A stretch of 64,000 bases of DNA, taken from positions 2,542,001 to 2,606,000 of the forward strand of contig NZ_CP107020.1 of the NCBI RefSeq assembly GCF_025725725.1, read 5' to 3'. The notes beneath the pieces are model-generated. The model was not told the DNA's origin, searched no databases, and saw nothing but the letters and a program-made list of their open reading frames with translations. Shown here piece by piece: positions 27,889 through 36,247 of this stretch. Within the stretch, counting starts at the first letter, position 1. Each line of letters starts with the position of its first letter. The position numbers and the translations under genes were made by a program. Source of the DNA: Brachybacterium huguangmaarense. Lineage in GTDB: Bacteria; Actinomycetota; Actinomycetes; Actinomycetales; Dermabacteraceae.

Positions 27889-28751
27889 GCGTGCCGCGGA
27901 CGCCCGCCGCTCCGCGGCGCTTCGCGGTCGTCGGCTCGCCGATCGGCCATTCCCTGTCGCCGGTCATGCATCGCGCCGCCTATGCGGCCCTCGGCGTCGA
28001 GGACGCCTCCTACGACGCCCACGACGTGCCCGAGGGCCATCTCGCGGCCTTCCTCGAGGGGCCCGTGGGGGAGGACCTGACGGGCCTCAGCGTGACGATG
28101 CCGCTCAAGCGCGAGGCCTTCGCGATCGCGACGGAGCGCGATGCGACGGCCGAGGCGCTCGGCATCGCCAACACGCTCGTGCGCCGCGCCGACGGATCCT
28201 GGCGCGCCGAGAACCACGACGTGCACGGGATCGTCGCCGCCATCGCCGGCCTCGGGGCCCCCGCTCCGAGGACTGCGACGGTGATCGGCTCGGGGGCCAC
28301 CGCGCTCAGCGCCGTCGCGGCCCTCGCCGAGCTCGGCGCGCACGACCTCTCCCTCACCGCCCGCCGGGAGGCGGCCCTCGAGCCGCTCGTCGCGCACGCG
28401 CGCGCCCTCGGCATGCGGACCCGGATCGAGCCCTGGGCCACGCGCACACGCACCCTCGAGGTCGACGCGGCCGTGTGCGCCCTGGCCCTCCCCGGCGCCC
28501 AGGACCTCGCCCGCGAGCTGCGGGAGGACCCCGCCGCGCCCCGTCCGGCCGTGCTCATGGACGTGCTCTACGACCCGTGGCCCGCCCCTGTCGCCGCGGT
28601 CCTCGGACGGCGCGGGAGCGCCGTCGCGAGCGGCGTCGACATGCTCGCCCATCAGGCACGACGACAGGTCGAGTCGATGCTGCCGGTGCCGCGCGCCCCC
28701 CTCGAGCCGATGCTCGAGGCGGCCTGGGCCGCGCTCGCGGCGCGCGCCTGA
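27885..28751 (+). CDS. aroE: Shikimate dehydrogenase
   Basis: Reduces 3-dehydroshikimate to shikimate with NADPH in the aromatic pathway. The 288-residue protein has GSPIGHSLSPVMHRAAY, the substrate-binding Lys in VTMPLKREA, the NTLVRR segment, the catalytic Asp in ENHDVHG, and the nucleotide-binding VIGSGATALSA. The ATG overlaps the mltG stop by 4 bases. The GATALSA cofactor loop, in place of GAGGAA, and the HDVHG spelling make it a divergent member, but all key residues are present. Confidence 0.88.
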   Translation: MSVPRTPAAPRRFAVVGSPIGHSLSPVMHRAAYAALGVEDASYDAHDVPEGHLAAFLEGPVGEDLTGLSVTMPLKREAFAIATERDATAEALGIANTLVRRADGSWRAENHDVHGIVAAIAGLGAPAPRTATVIGSGATALSAVAALAELGAHDLSLTARREAALEPLVAHARALGMRTRIEPWATRTRTLEVDAAVCALALPGAQDLARELREDPAAPRPAVLMDVLYDPWPAPVAAVLGRRGSAVASGVDMLAHQARRQVESMLPVPRAPLEPMLEAAWAALAARA

Positions 28752-28893
28752 CGCCGGGTCACGAAAGGGCAAAGACTCGGGCGAGGCGGTCCCCGCTCCG
28801 GCCGATCCGTGGTGTGATGCCGAGCACGTGCCTGTCCTGCGACGGGCGCTCCCGGGTCCCCCCGCCCGGGTCTCATCCCCCAGGAGACTCCTC

Positions 28894-31590
28894 ATGTTCG
28901 GACATCCCGTGCGCCTCGTGCGCAGGCAGCGCCGAGGCGCCCTCGCGGCCGTCGCCGGCGCCGCCCTGATCGCGGCGGGCCTCGTCGCGCCGCCCGCCCT
29001 CGCCGAGGACGACGTCACCGACCTCGGCACCGCCTCCGACCACGGCGCCGAGGCGCCCGCGCTCGACGACACCCGCCTCGACGGCTCCGACACGGCCGTC
29101 AGCGGCAAGTACCTGGTGCAGGTCGCCGGGAGCCCCGAGGCCCAGGGCGGCGCCCGCTCCCGCCTGCAGTCGGCCCAGCGCGACGTCGCCGACGACGCGG
29201 AGGCCGCCGGCATCGACCTCGCGGTCGAGACGACCTACACCCGCGCCTGGAACGGCATGGCCGTCGCGGTCGACGACGCCGACGTCGGCAAGCTGCGCGC
29301 CCTGCCGGGCGTCGAGGGCGTGTTCCCCGTGCTCCAGGTCGCCCTGCCCGACGAGCACGACGCGTCCCCGCAGGACGAGTACGCCAATGCCATGACCGGC
29401 GTCGACCAGGTGCAGAAGGTCGACGGTCTCGACGGCAGCGGCATCACCGTCGGCATCATCGACTCCGGCGTCGACTACAACAACCCGGACCTGGGCGGCT
29501 CGGGCACCGACGACGAGCGGCGTGACTTCCCCAACGCGCGGGTCACGATGGGCTACGACTTCGTCGGCGACGACTACGACTCCTCCCAGGACGGCGCCGC
29601 GCACGCCCCGCGACCCGACGCCTATCCCGACGACTGCGGCGGCCACGGCTCCCACGTCGCCGGGATCGTGGGCGCCGAGGGCGAGGTGACGGGCGTGGCC
29701 CCGCACGTCTCGCTCGCCTCCTACCGGATCTTCGGCTGCGAGGGCACGTCGAGCTCCGACGTCATCCTCGCGGCGATGGACCGCGCGTACGCCGACGGCG
29801 TCGACGTGGTCAACATGTCCCTCGGCGCCTCGTTCATGACGTGGGGCGACTACCCGACGGCGCAGGTCGCCGACGAGCTGACCGCCAAGGGCGTCGTCGT
29901 GGTCGTCTCCGCGGGCAACGAGGGGGAGTCCGGGACCTTCTCGGGCGGCGCCCCCGGTGTCGCCTCGGACGTCATCACGGTCGGCTCGGTCGAGAACTCC
30001 CACGCCCGCAGTCCGTACTTCACGGTCGGCAAGACCAAGATCGCGTACACCGCCGCCACGGCGGCGCCGGCGCCGCCCACGAGCGGCAAGGCGCCGCTCG
30101 TGTCCGCCGGGCCCGAGTCCGCGGACGCGGCGGCTCCCGTGCTGGGCTGCGACCCGGCGACCGTGCCCCGGGCGACCGGCACGAAGCAGGCGCTGCTCGT
30201 CAAGCGCGGCACCTGCTCGTTCTACGACAAGGCGAAGAACGCCCAGGACGCCGGCTACGCCGCGCTCGTGATCCACAACAACAGCGCCGGCGTGATCGCC
30301 GCGACCGTCGAGGGCGCCGAGCCCATCACGATCCCCGTCGTGACCATCACGCAGGCCGACGGCGCGCTCCTGCAGGAGCGCATCGCGTCCGGCTCGCCGA
30401 AGCTCACGTGGGCCGCCGACCAGGTGGTGCTGCCCAACGCGGGAGCCGGTCTGATGTCGTCGTTCTCGTCCTACGGCCTGACGGCGGACCTCACCCTCAA
30501 GCCGGACCTCTCGGCCCCCGGCGGCCAGATCTGGTCGACGCTCCCGCTCGAGGAGGGCGGCCACGGCTCGATGTCGGGCACCTCGATGGCGGCACCACAC
30601 GTCGCGGGCGCCGCGGCGCTCCTGCTGCAGGAGCACCGCGCATGGAGCCCCGCGCAGATCAAGGGCGCGCTCGTGAGCACGGCCGACCCCATGGACTGGT
30701 CGCTCGAGCCCGGTGCCGGCTACCTCGAGCCGGTGCACCGTCAGGGCGCCGGGCTGCTCGACATGGTCGAGGCCGCCGCGACCTCGACCTCGATCGCACA
30801 GCCCACCGTCTCCCTCGGCGACAGCGCCGACGGCGGCCACAGCGTGACGGTGCGCGTGCGCAACGACGGGGACACCCCGAAGACCTACAGCGTCGGCGTG
30901 CGCCAGGGGGTCGCGACGGGCGGCTCCACGAGCGACCCGAGCTTCGAGGTCGCCGACGCCTCGGTGCGTCTGTCGGCCCGGACGATCACCGTCCAGCCCC
31001 ACCGCGCCGAGCCGATCACCGTGCGCATCAGCGAGGACTTCGGCGAGGACGGCATCATCTACGGCGGCTGGATCGAGCTGACGAGCGCCGACGAGGATCT
31101 CTCGGTGCCGTTCGCCGGGCTCTCGGGCTCCTACAAGAAGCTCACGGTGCTGACCGACCAGGGCATCGGCCTGCCGTCGCTCGCGAGCGCGGACGCCGCC
31201 GGCGATCTCTCGCTCGTGGGGGAGGGCGCGACCTTCACGATGAGCGGGAACGACGTGCCCCACCTCGTCTACCACCTCGAGTACCCGGCCCGCCGCATGG
31301 AGGTCGTGGCGTACCACGCCAAGGCCGACGGCACGAAGGGCAAGCTCGTGAACCCCGCCGTGGGGCAGGTCGCCTCCGAGGACTTCCTGGGCCGCGACAC
31401 CGACTACGAGGTGTTCTCGTGGGACGGCTCGTACCCGAACAAGAACGACAAGCTCAAGCAGGTCAAGGACGGGCAGTACATCCTCGAGCTGCGCGTGCTG
31501 AAGGCCTCGGGAAGCGCGTCCCGGGCCAAGGACTGGGAGGTGTGGACCTCTCCGGCGTTCACCGTCCAGCGCGGCGGCGACCAGCAGTGA
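28894..31590 (+). CDS. Secreted subtilisin-like serine protease (S8) with PA domain
   Basis: The 898-residue extracellular protease has a signal peptide of about 37 residues ending in ALAE and an inhibitor_I9 propeptide (about 65-150). The S8 catalytic domain has Asp190 (IIDSGVD), His251 (GGHGSHVAG) and Ser564 (SGTSMAAPHVAG). A PA (protease-associated) domain is inserted between His and Ser (about 400-500, TCSFYDKAKNAQDAGYAA). The C-terminal 250 residues are beta-rich, Fn3-like. There is no sortase motif or membrane anchor, so it is released. This layout matches lactocepin or vpr-type peptidases that degrade proteins for nutrition. The ATG at 28894 follows AGGAG. Confidence 0.92.
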   Translation: MFGHPVRLVRRQRRGALAAVAGAALIAAGLVAPPALAEDDVTDLGTASDHGAEAPALDDTRLDGSDTAVSGKYLVQVAGSPEAQGGARSRLQSAQRDVADDAEAAGIDLAVETTYTRAWNGMAVAVDDADVGKLRALPGVEGVFPVLQVALPDEHDASPQDEYANAMTGVDQVQKVDGLDGSGITVGIIDSGVDYNNPDLGGSGTDDERRDFPNARVTMGYDFVGDDYDSSQDGAAHAPRPDAYPDDCGGHGSHVAGIVGAEGEVTGVAPHVSLASYRIFGCEGTSSSDVILAAMDRAYADGVDVVNMSLGASFMTWGDYPTAQVADELTAKGVVVVVSAGNEGESGTFSGGAPGVASDVITVGSVENSHARSPYFTVGKTKIAYTAATAAPAPPTSGKAPLVSAGPESADAAAPVLGCDPATVPRATGTKQALLVKRGTCSFYDKAKNAQDAGYAALVIHNNSAGVIAATVEGAEPITIPVVTITQADGALLQERIASGSPKLTWAADQVVLPNAGAGLMSSFSSYGLTADLTLKPDLSAPGGQIWSTLPLEEGGHGSMSGTSMAAPHVAGAAALLLQEHRAWSPAQIKGALVSTADPMDWSLEPGAGYLEPVHRQGAGLLDMVEAAATSTSIAQPTVSLGDSADGGHSVTVRVRNDGDTPKTYSVGVRQGVATGGSTSDPSFEVADASVRLSARTITVQPHRAEPITVRISEDFGEDGIIYGGWIELTSADEDLSVPFAGLSGSYKKLTVLTDQGIGLPSLASADAAGDLSLVGEGATFTMSGNDVPHLVYHLEYPARRMEVVAYHAKADGTKGKLVNPAVGQVASEDFLGRDTDYEVFSWDGSYPNKNDKLKQVKDGQYILELRVLKASGSASRAKDWEVWTSPAFTVQRGGDQQ

Positions 31591-31608
31591 CGGCAGCAGG
31601 CAGGTGAC

Positions 31609-31636
31609 GGCAGCGGGCGCCTGAGCGCCTGCTGCC
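31609..31636 (+). terminator. Hairpin terminator after the S8 protease
   Basis: GGCAGCGGGCGC pairs with GCGCCTGCTGCC (one G.T) around CTGA, 18 bases after the stop codon. Confidence 0.65.
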
Positions 31637-31648
31637 GGACTTGCCCGT

Positions 31649-31687
31649 GGCGGCGGCAGGGGGAGCCCGGCTCCGCCTGCTGCCGCC
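31649..31687. terminator. Second hairpin, shared with trmL on the other strand
   Basis: GGCGGCGGCAGG pairs with CCTGCTGCCGCC, with further pairing of GAG and CTC near the loop. It lies 8 bases beyond the trmL stop and can stop transcription from both sides. Confidence 0.6.
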
Positions 31688-31694
31688 GGCGCGT

Positions 31695-32168
31695 TCAGGC
31701 GGCGGGGCCCGCTCCCGCGTAGCCGAGCTGACGCCACGCCTCGTAGACCGCGATCGAGGCGGCGCCCGCGAGGTTCAGGGAGCGGCGGGCGGGCAGCATC
31801 GGGATCCGCACCCGGGCGGTCACGCGCGGGTGCGCCATGACGTCCTCGGGCAGTCCCGTGGGCTCGGCGCCGAACAGCAGCACGTCGTCCTCGCGATAGG
31901 CGACGTCGGCGAAGGAGAGCTCGGTGTGCGAGGTGAAGGCGAACACGCGCGCGCCGGGCACCGCGTCGAACGCGGCCTCGATGTCCGCATGCACGGTCGT
32001 GCTCGCGAGATCGTGGTAGTCCAGGCCCGCGCGGCGCAGCTTGGCGTCCTCGAGGTCGAAGCCGAGCGGCTCGACGAGGTGGAGATGGCAGCCGGTGACG
32101 GCCGACAGACGGATCGCGTTGCCGGTGTTCCCGGCGATCCGGGGCTCGTGGAAGATGACGTGGAGCAT
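31695..32168 (-). CDS. trmL: tRNA (cytidine(34)-2'-O)-methyltransferase
   Basis: A SPOUT-class methyltransferase that modifies the wobble base of certain leucine tRNAs. The 157-residue protein begins LHVIFHEPRIAGNTGN. It has the trefoil-knot cofactor motifs LLFGAEPTGLP and RIPMLPARRSLNLAGAAS. Its neighbour across the promoter region is a tRNA-Leu gene, though of the GAG type. GAGGAT lies 6 bases before the ATG, a variant of the leaderless pattern. Confidence 0.9.
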   Translation of the reverse strand: MLHVIFHEPRIAGNTGNAIRLSAVTGCHLHLVEPLGFDLEDAKLRRAGLDYHDLASTTVHADIEAAFDAVPGARVFAFTSHTELSFADVAYREDDVLLFGAEPTGLPEDVMAHPRVTARVRIPMLPARRSLNLAGAASIAVYEAWRQLGYAGAGPAA

Positions 32169-32261
32169 GCCCCGATCCTCCCATGACCAGGCGCGATGTG
32201 ATGGTCTTCACTGTCTGCGCGCTCGGGCCCTCCCTGGTGCGGGACCGCCCCGGGGGCGTGC

Positions 32262-32267
32262 TAAAGT
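32262..32267 (+). promoter_or_regulatory. -10 element TAAAGT of the tRNA-Leu gene
   Basis: TAAAGT lies 28 bases upstream of the tRNA 5' end. The -35 region is not convincing. Confidence 0.45.
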
Positions 32268-32295
32268 CGTGGAGTCGCACGGCGTGCGGCCACCT

Positions 32296-32381
32296 GTCCG
32301 GGTGGCGGAATAGGCAGACGCGCTAGCTTGAGGTGCTAGTGCCCGTATTAGGGCGTGGGGGTTCAAGTCCCCCCTCGGACA
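32296..32381 (+). tRNA. tRNA-Leu (anticodon GAG)
   Basis: An 86-base class II tRNA. The 7-bp acceptor stem pairs GTCCGGG with CTCGGAC (one G.T), and the D arm follows. The anticodon stem CTAGC/GCTAG encloses loop TTGAGGT with GAG at 32330-32332. A long variable arm (GCCC..GGGC) and T arm GGGGGTTCAAGTCCCCC complete it. CCA is not fully encoded (ACCG follows). It reads CUC and CUU. Confidence 0.95.
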
Positions 32382-32413
32382 CCGATGTGGGATCGTGGAA
32401 TGCGATTCGCACG

Positions 32414-32443
32414 AAGGGCCCCGGTTCTCACCGGGGCCCTTTC
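32414..32443 (+). terminator. Intrinsic terminator after tRNA-Leu
   Basis: AAGGGCCCCGG and its inverse form an 11-bp stem with a 6-base loop followed by TCTCG. Confidence 0.8.
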
Positions 32444-32449
32444 TCGTGC

Positions 32450-32669
32450 GCCCTGGATCATTGCGAGGGGTCGGCGGTGAACTCGGCCGGGACCGGGCCG
32501 ATCGGTGCTGTGAGGCCGCTCGCGGACCGTGGTCGCACGATGACGGTCCGCCAGCGGGATCTCCCTGCGCCCAGCCCCTCGGCGGGGCACCGACGTGCCT
32601 GTCGAGAGGCCTCGCCGATCGCGGCGTGAGCTGACCCCCAGCACCGCGGCCGCAGCACCGCGCCTCGGC
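32450..32669. other. Noncoding-looking gap between tRNA-Leu and the YibE/F gene
   Basis: About 220 bases hold no gene I can support. Open frames exist on both strands but have no ribosome-binding site or family resemblance. No copy of the tRNA 3' end, which would indicate an attachment site, is visible. It lies downstream of the YibE/F stop codon on the minus strand and may carry its 3' untranslated region. Confidence 0.4.
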
Positions 32670-33929
32670 TCAGTACCGGGCCAGGCGCTCCTCGATGCCG
32701 ACCCGGGCCTCGCGGCGGCGCGACGGCGTGCTGGCCAGGAGGGCGGCGACGGCCGTCGTCAGCGGGATCGCGAGCACCAGGCCGATCGACGCGACGAGGG
32801 TGCGGAACACCTCCGCGGCGATCTCGCCCGAGGCGAGGGTGTCGAGCAGGGAGCGGTCGATCGTCGAGGCCAGCAGCAGCACGGGCAGCGCGGAGCCGAT
32901 GTAGGCGTACGCGAGGGTGTAGACCGTCGAGGCGATGTGGTCGCGGCCGATGCGCATCGCCGAGGCGAAGACCTCCCAGCGCGAGCCGTCGGGCATCGCC
33001 GCGCGCAGCTCCCACACCGAGGAGGCCTGCGTGATCGTGACGTCGTTGAACGCCCCGAGCCCGGAGATGATGACCCCGGTCAGGAACACCGCGGCCAACG
33101 AGATGCCGGGGTCGGCGCCGAACAGCATCTGGGCGGTCTCCTCGTCCGAGCCGGTCATGCCCGCGGGCCGGCTCGAGACCAGCGCGATGAGCACCGTCAC
33201 CGCGACGCCCCCGAAGGTGCCGATGAGCGCCGTGGTCGTGCGGATCGACACCCCGTGCGCGATGTAGACGCTCGGGAAGATCATCGCCCCGGCCGCGACG
33301 AGCGCCACGAGCACCGGGTCCTCGCCCGCGAGGATGGCCGGCAGCAGGAACCAGACCACGATCGCGACGCCGACCGCGAGCCCCACGACCGCCCGCAGCC
33401 CGTTCCCACGCGCCACCACGGCGACCACCACGAGATAGGCCAGGAACAGCAGCGCGAGAGGGATCGTGCGCTGGTGGTCGAAGTAGGTGTAGATCGGGGC
33501 GGCGGGCTCCTGCGGCGACGCGGAGACGTTGTCGCCCTCCTCGTCGTCGCCGATGGCCGCGGCCGCGTCCTGGATCGACAGGACCCGGATCCGGTCCCCC
33601 TCGTGGAGCGACGCCATCACGTCCGGCGTCACCTCCACCTGGATCGACTCGTCGTGGATGGCGGCGGACCGGCCCACGACCGTGACCGTCGAGGAGGTCG
33701 AGGGGTCCGTCGTGTCCGGGACGTCGGTGACCGTCGCGTCGAGCAGCTCGGCGCCCGGGGCCAGCAGCGCGCTGCGCGGCACGTCCGAGCTGTGCGGCCA
33801 CAGACGGATCAGCCCGACGAGGGTGCCGGCGAGCAGCGCGAGCGCGATCAGGACGATGATGAGGCGGGAGGCGCGCGACGCGCGCACCGGCGCGGTGGAG
33901 CCGTGAACGTGTGAGTGGCCAGTGCCCAT
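32670..33929 (-). CDS. YibE/F family membrane protein
   Basis: A multi-pass protein of 419 residues. A cytoplasmic His-containing start (GTGHSHVHG) leads to a first membrane helix (about 22-43), then an outside beta-rich OB-like domain (about 55-140). About seven further membrane segments follow, with the conserved YibE/F features GVSIRTTTALIGTFGG and SGLGAFNDVTITQASSVWEL. Family members are found in many Gram-positive bacteria; the transported substrate, if any, is unknown. The start at 33929 is backed by TACCCT 7 bases upstream. The gene is divergent from the phospholipase D-like gene. Confidence 0.85.
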   Translation of the reverse strand: MGTGHSHVHGSTAPVRASRASRLIIVLIALALLAGTLVGLIRLWPHSSDVPRSALLAPGAELLDATVTDVPDTTDPSTSSTVTVVGRSAAIHDESIQVEVTPDVMASLHEGDRIRVLSIQDAAAAIGDDEEGDNVSASPQEPAAPIYTYFDHQRTIPLALLFLAYLVVVAVVARGNGLRAVVGLAVGVAIVVWFLLPAILAGEDPVLVALVAAGAMIFPSVYIAHGVSIRTTTALIGTFGGVAVTVLIALVSSRPAGMTGSDEETAQMLFGADPGISLAAVFLTGVIISGLGAFNDVTITQASSVWELRAAMPDGSRWEVFASAMRIGRDHIASTVYTLAYAYIGSALPVLLLASTIDRSLLDTLASGEIAAEVFRTLVASIGLVLAIPLTTAVAALLASTPSRRREARVGIEERLARY

Positions 33930-33936
33930 GGCGGCC

Positions 33937-33942
33937 AGGGTA
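33937..33942 (-). promoter_or_regulatory. -10 element TACCCT of the YibE/F gene
   Basis: Read on the minus strand, TACCCT ends 7 bases before the ATG at 33929. Confidence 0.5.
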
Positions 33943-33995
33943 AGCGCACGACGGGGTCGCCGAGACCACGCCGCCACGCCGGCTCGTCCAGCCCG

Positions 33996-34001
33996 TAGGC
34001 T
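33996..34001 (+). promoter_or_regulatory. -10 element TAGGCT of the phospholipase D-like gene
   Basis: TAGGCT lies 6 bases before the ATG at 34008, forming a compact divergent promoter pair with the YibE/F gene. Confidence 0.5.
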
Positions 34002-34007
34002 GGCACG

Positions 34008-35270
34008 ATGACGAATCCCCCCAGCACCGCCCTGGCCCGAGCACGCCGATTCGCCGCGAGGACGGCCCTGGTCGGGGCCGGGAGCCTGCTCGCCGCGCAG
34101 CTCGCGGTGGTCGGGACCCTGGGCACGGTCGACGCCGTCAAGGAGCGCGGGCGCAAGAAGCGCGACGCCCCGCGCCCGGGCACCTTCCACGCGCAGGTCG
34201 AGGACTCAAGGCTGAGCGTGTACACCTCGGGCGACACCCTGTACGACGACATGATCGAGGCGATCGACGCCGCGCAGACGTCGATCCAGTTGGAGACCTT
34301 CATCTGGAAGGGCGACGAGATCGGCCAGCGCTTCCTCGACGCCTTCAACCGCGCCGCCGACCGCGGCGTGCGCGTCCATGTCATCTACGACGGCTTCGCG
34401 AACCTCGTCGTGCGCCCCTCCTTCTTCCGGCAGTTCTCCGACCGGGTCGACGTGTGGCGCATGCCCGTGGTGCGGTGGCGGTTCTGGCAGGGCGTGATCC
34501 GCCACACCGGCGTCAACCACTCCAAGATCCTGGTCGTGGACGACGCGATCGCCTTCGTCGGCGGCTACAACATCGGATCCCTGTACGCCCGTCAGTGGCG
34601 CGACACGCACGTGCGCGTGGTCGGGCCCGCCGTGTGGGGGCTGCGCAACTCGGTCTCCCGCAAGTGGAACGCCGACCGCCGCCGCGACGACCAGATCGCC
34701 TGGGTGCCCGCCCACAGCTGGGAGCCCGAGGTCCGGGTCGCCTCGAACGTGCCCCTCCAGCTCGTCTACCCGATCCGCGGCCTCTACCTCACCGCGATCG
34801 AGCAGGCTCAGCACCACATCTACATCACGACCCCGTACTTCGTGCCCGACCAGCAGATCCTCGCCGCGCTCGTCGACGCCGCGCGCCGCGGGGTCGACGT
34901 GCGGGTGATCCTGCCCAAGGAGTCCAATCACATCGTGGCCGACTGGGTGTCCCGCGGCTTCTATGGGGAGATGCTCGACGCCGGGATCACGATCCTGCTC
35001 TACCGGGCCGCGATGATCCACGCCAAGACCGCGACGATCGACGGCCAGTGGTCCACCGTGGGCACCGCCAACATCGACCGCCTCTCGCTCTCCTTCAACT
35101 ACGAGACCAACGTCGAGATCATCGATGCGAGCTTCGCCGCCGAGATCGAGAAGATCTTCGCGGCCGACTCGGAGCACTGCGACGTGCTCACCTCGCCCGA
35201 CTGGCGCGACCGTCACCCGATGGCACGGGTCGCCGAGGCGATCCTGTCGCCGCTGCGCACCCTGCTGTGA
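34008..35270 (+). CDS. Phospholipase D / cardiolipin synthase-like protein
   Basis: The 420-residue protein has one N-terminal membrane segment (about 22-42) and two HKD catalytic motifs: NHSKILVVDDAIAFVGGYN in the first half and IHAKTATIDGQWSTVGTAN in the second. Two motifs, an N-terminal anchor and the phosphatidyl-binding pattern make a bacterial cardiolipin synthase (joining two phosphatidylglycerols) the likeliest role. Other phosphatidyl transferases cannot be excluded, since actinobacteria often make cardiolipin with a CDP-alcohol enzyme. The downstream oxidoreductase genes start 14 bases after its stop and may be co-transcribed. Confidence 0.85.
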   Translation: MTNPPSTALARARRFAARTALVGAGSLLAAQLAVVGTLGTVDAVKERGRKKRDAPRPGTFHAQVEDSRLSVYTSGDTLYDDMIEAIDAAQTSIQLETFIWKGDEIGQRFLDAFNRAADRGVRVHVIYDGFANLVVRPSFFRQFSDRVDVWRMPVVRWRFWQGVIRHTGVNHSKILVVDDAIAFVGGYNIGSLYARQWRDTHVRVVGPAVWGLRNSVSRKWNADRRRDDQIAWVPAHSWEPEVRVASNVPLQLVYPIRGLYLTAIEQAQHHIYITTPYFVPDQQILAALVDAARRGVDVRVILPKESNHIVADWVSRGFYGEMLDAGITILLYRAAMIHAKTATIDGQWSTVGTANIDRLSLSFNYETNVEIIDASFAAEIEKIFAADSEHCDVLTSPDWRDRHPMARVAEAILSPLRTLL

Positions 35271-35284
35271 AAGGCTCATCCACC

Positions 35285-36247
35285 ATGGACCTGCGTGTCG
35301 GCATCATCGGGACGGGCGGGATCTCGCACGCCCATGCCCCCGGCTGGACCGAGATCGGCGCCGAGCGGCACTGCTACAGCGTCGCGGGCGCCCCGGCGTT
35401 CGCGGAGCGCTTCGGCGCGACGGTGCACGACACGCTCGAGAGCCTCCTGTCGGCGGTCGACGTCGTGGACGTCTGCACTCCGACCGCGACGCACCCCGAG
35501 CTCGTGCACGCGGCCCTCGACGCCGGTCTGCACGTCGTCTGCGAGAAGCCGCTCGCCCTCACGGGCGAGGACGCGCACGCCATGGTCGAGCACGCCGAGC
35601 GGGCGGGCCTGCGGCTGCTGCCCGCCCACGTGGTGCGCTACTTCCCGCAGTACGCCGCCGCCCGGCGGGCCGTCGACGAGCACCGGATCGGCAGGCCCGC
35701 GGTGCTGCGCTTCGAGCGCACCGGGTCCTTCCCGACCCAGCCGTGGTTCGGCGACGAGTCGCAGTCGGGCGGCATCGTGATGGACCAGATGATCCACGAC
35801 ATCGACCAGGCCCTGTGGTTCGCGGGTCCGGCGACGAGCGTGCACGCCCGCCAGTCCGTCGCCCCGTCCACCGACACGGTGCGCACGGCCCACGTGATCC
35901 TGACCCACGCCTCGGGGGCGATCAGCCATTGCCGCGGTCTGTGGGGCGCCCCCGGCACGGCGTTCCGCTACACCTTCGACATCGCGGGGGAGACCGGGCG
36001 GCTCCGGTACGACTCCGCGGCGGACGCGGGCATCGAGTTCGATGCGGTCGCCGCCGCCCGCCGGGACACGGGCGACGGGTTCCTGCCCGACGTCGAGACG
36101 ATGCGCAGCCCGTACGTCGAGGAGATCGTCGAGTTCGCCGCGGGCGCCGGCGCCCGGGTGACGGCCGCCGACGGGGCACGCGCGGTCGACGTCTCGCGAG
36201 CGGCCCTGGAATCCCTGCACACCGGACGGAGCGTCGCATGCCGCTGA
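35285..36247 (+). CDS. Gfo/Idh/MocA family oxidoreductase
   Basis: The 320-residue NAD(P)-dependent oxidoreductase has the Rossmann motif VGIIGTGGISHAH at the N terminus and the family signature CEKPLAL, holding the Lys-Pro pair. The C-terminal alpha/beta domain has SGGIVMDQMIHDIDQALWFAG, where MDQMIHD supplies the catalytic Asp and His. The substrate is probably a sugar or cyclitol derivative; it cannot be read from the sequence. It overlaps the next family member by 10 bases, so the two are made together and may form a pair acting in one pathway. Confidence 0.85.
   Translation: MDLRVGIIGTGGISHAHAPGWTEIGAERHCYSVAGAPAFAERFGATVHDTLESLLSAVDVVDVCTPTATHPELVHAALDAGLHVVCEKPLALTGEDAHAMVEHAERAGLRLLPAHVVRYFPQYAAARRAVDEHRIGRPAVLRFERTGSFPTQPWFGDESQSGGIVMDQMIHDIDQALWFAGPATSVHARQSVAPSTDTVRTAHVILTHASGAISHCRGLWGAPGTAFRYTFDIAGETGRLRYDSAADAGIEFDAVAAARRDTGDGFLPDVETMRSPYVEEIVEFAAGAGARVTAADGARAVDVSRAALESLHTGRSVACR

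Noticed and set aside
28873-32280. 1135-codon open frame opposite the S8 protease
   Set aside because: Antisense shadow. The sense strand has an intact signal peptide and catalytic triad.
32296-32383. tRNA-Leu as an active attachment site
   Set aside because: No direct repeat of the tRNA 3' end is seen downstream and no integrase gene is adjacent.
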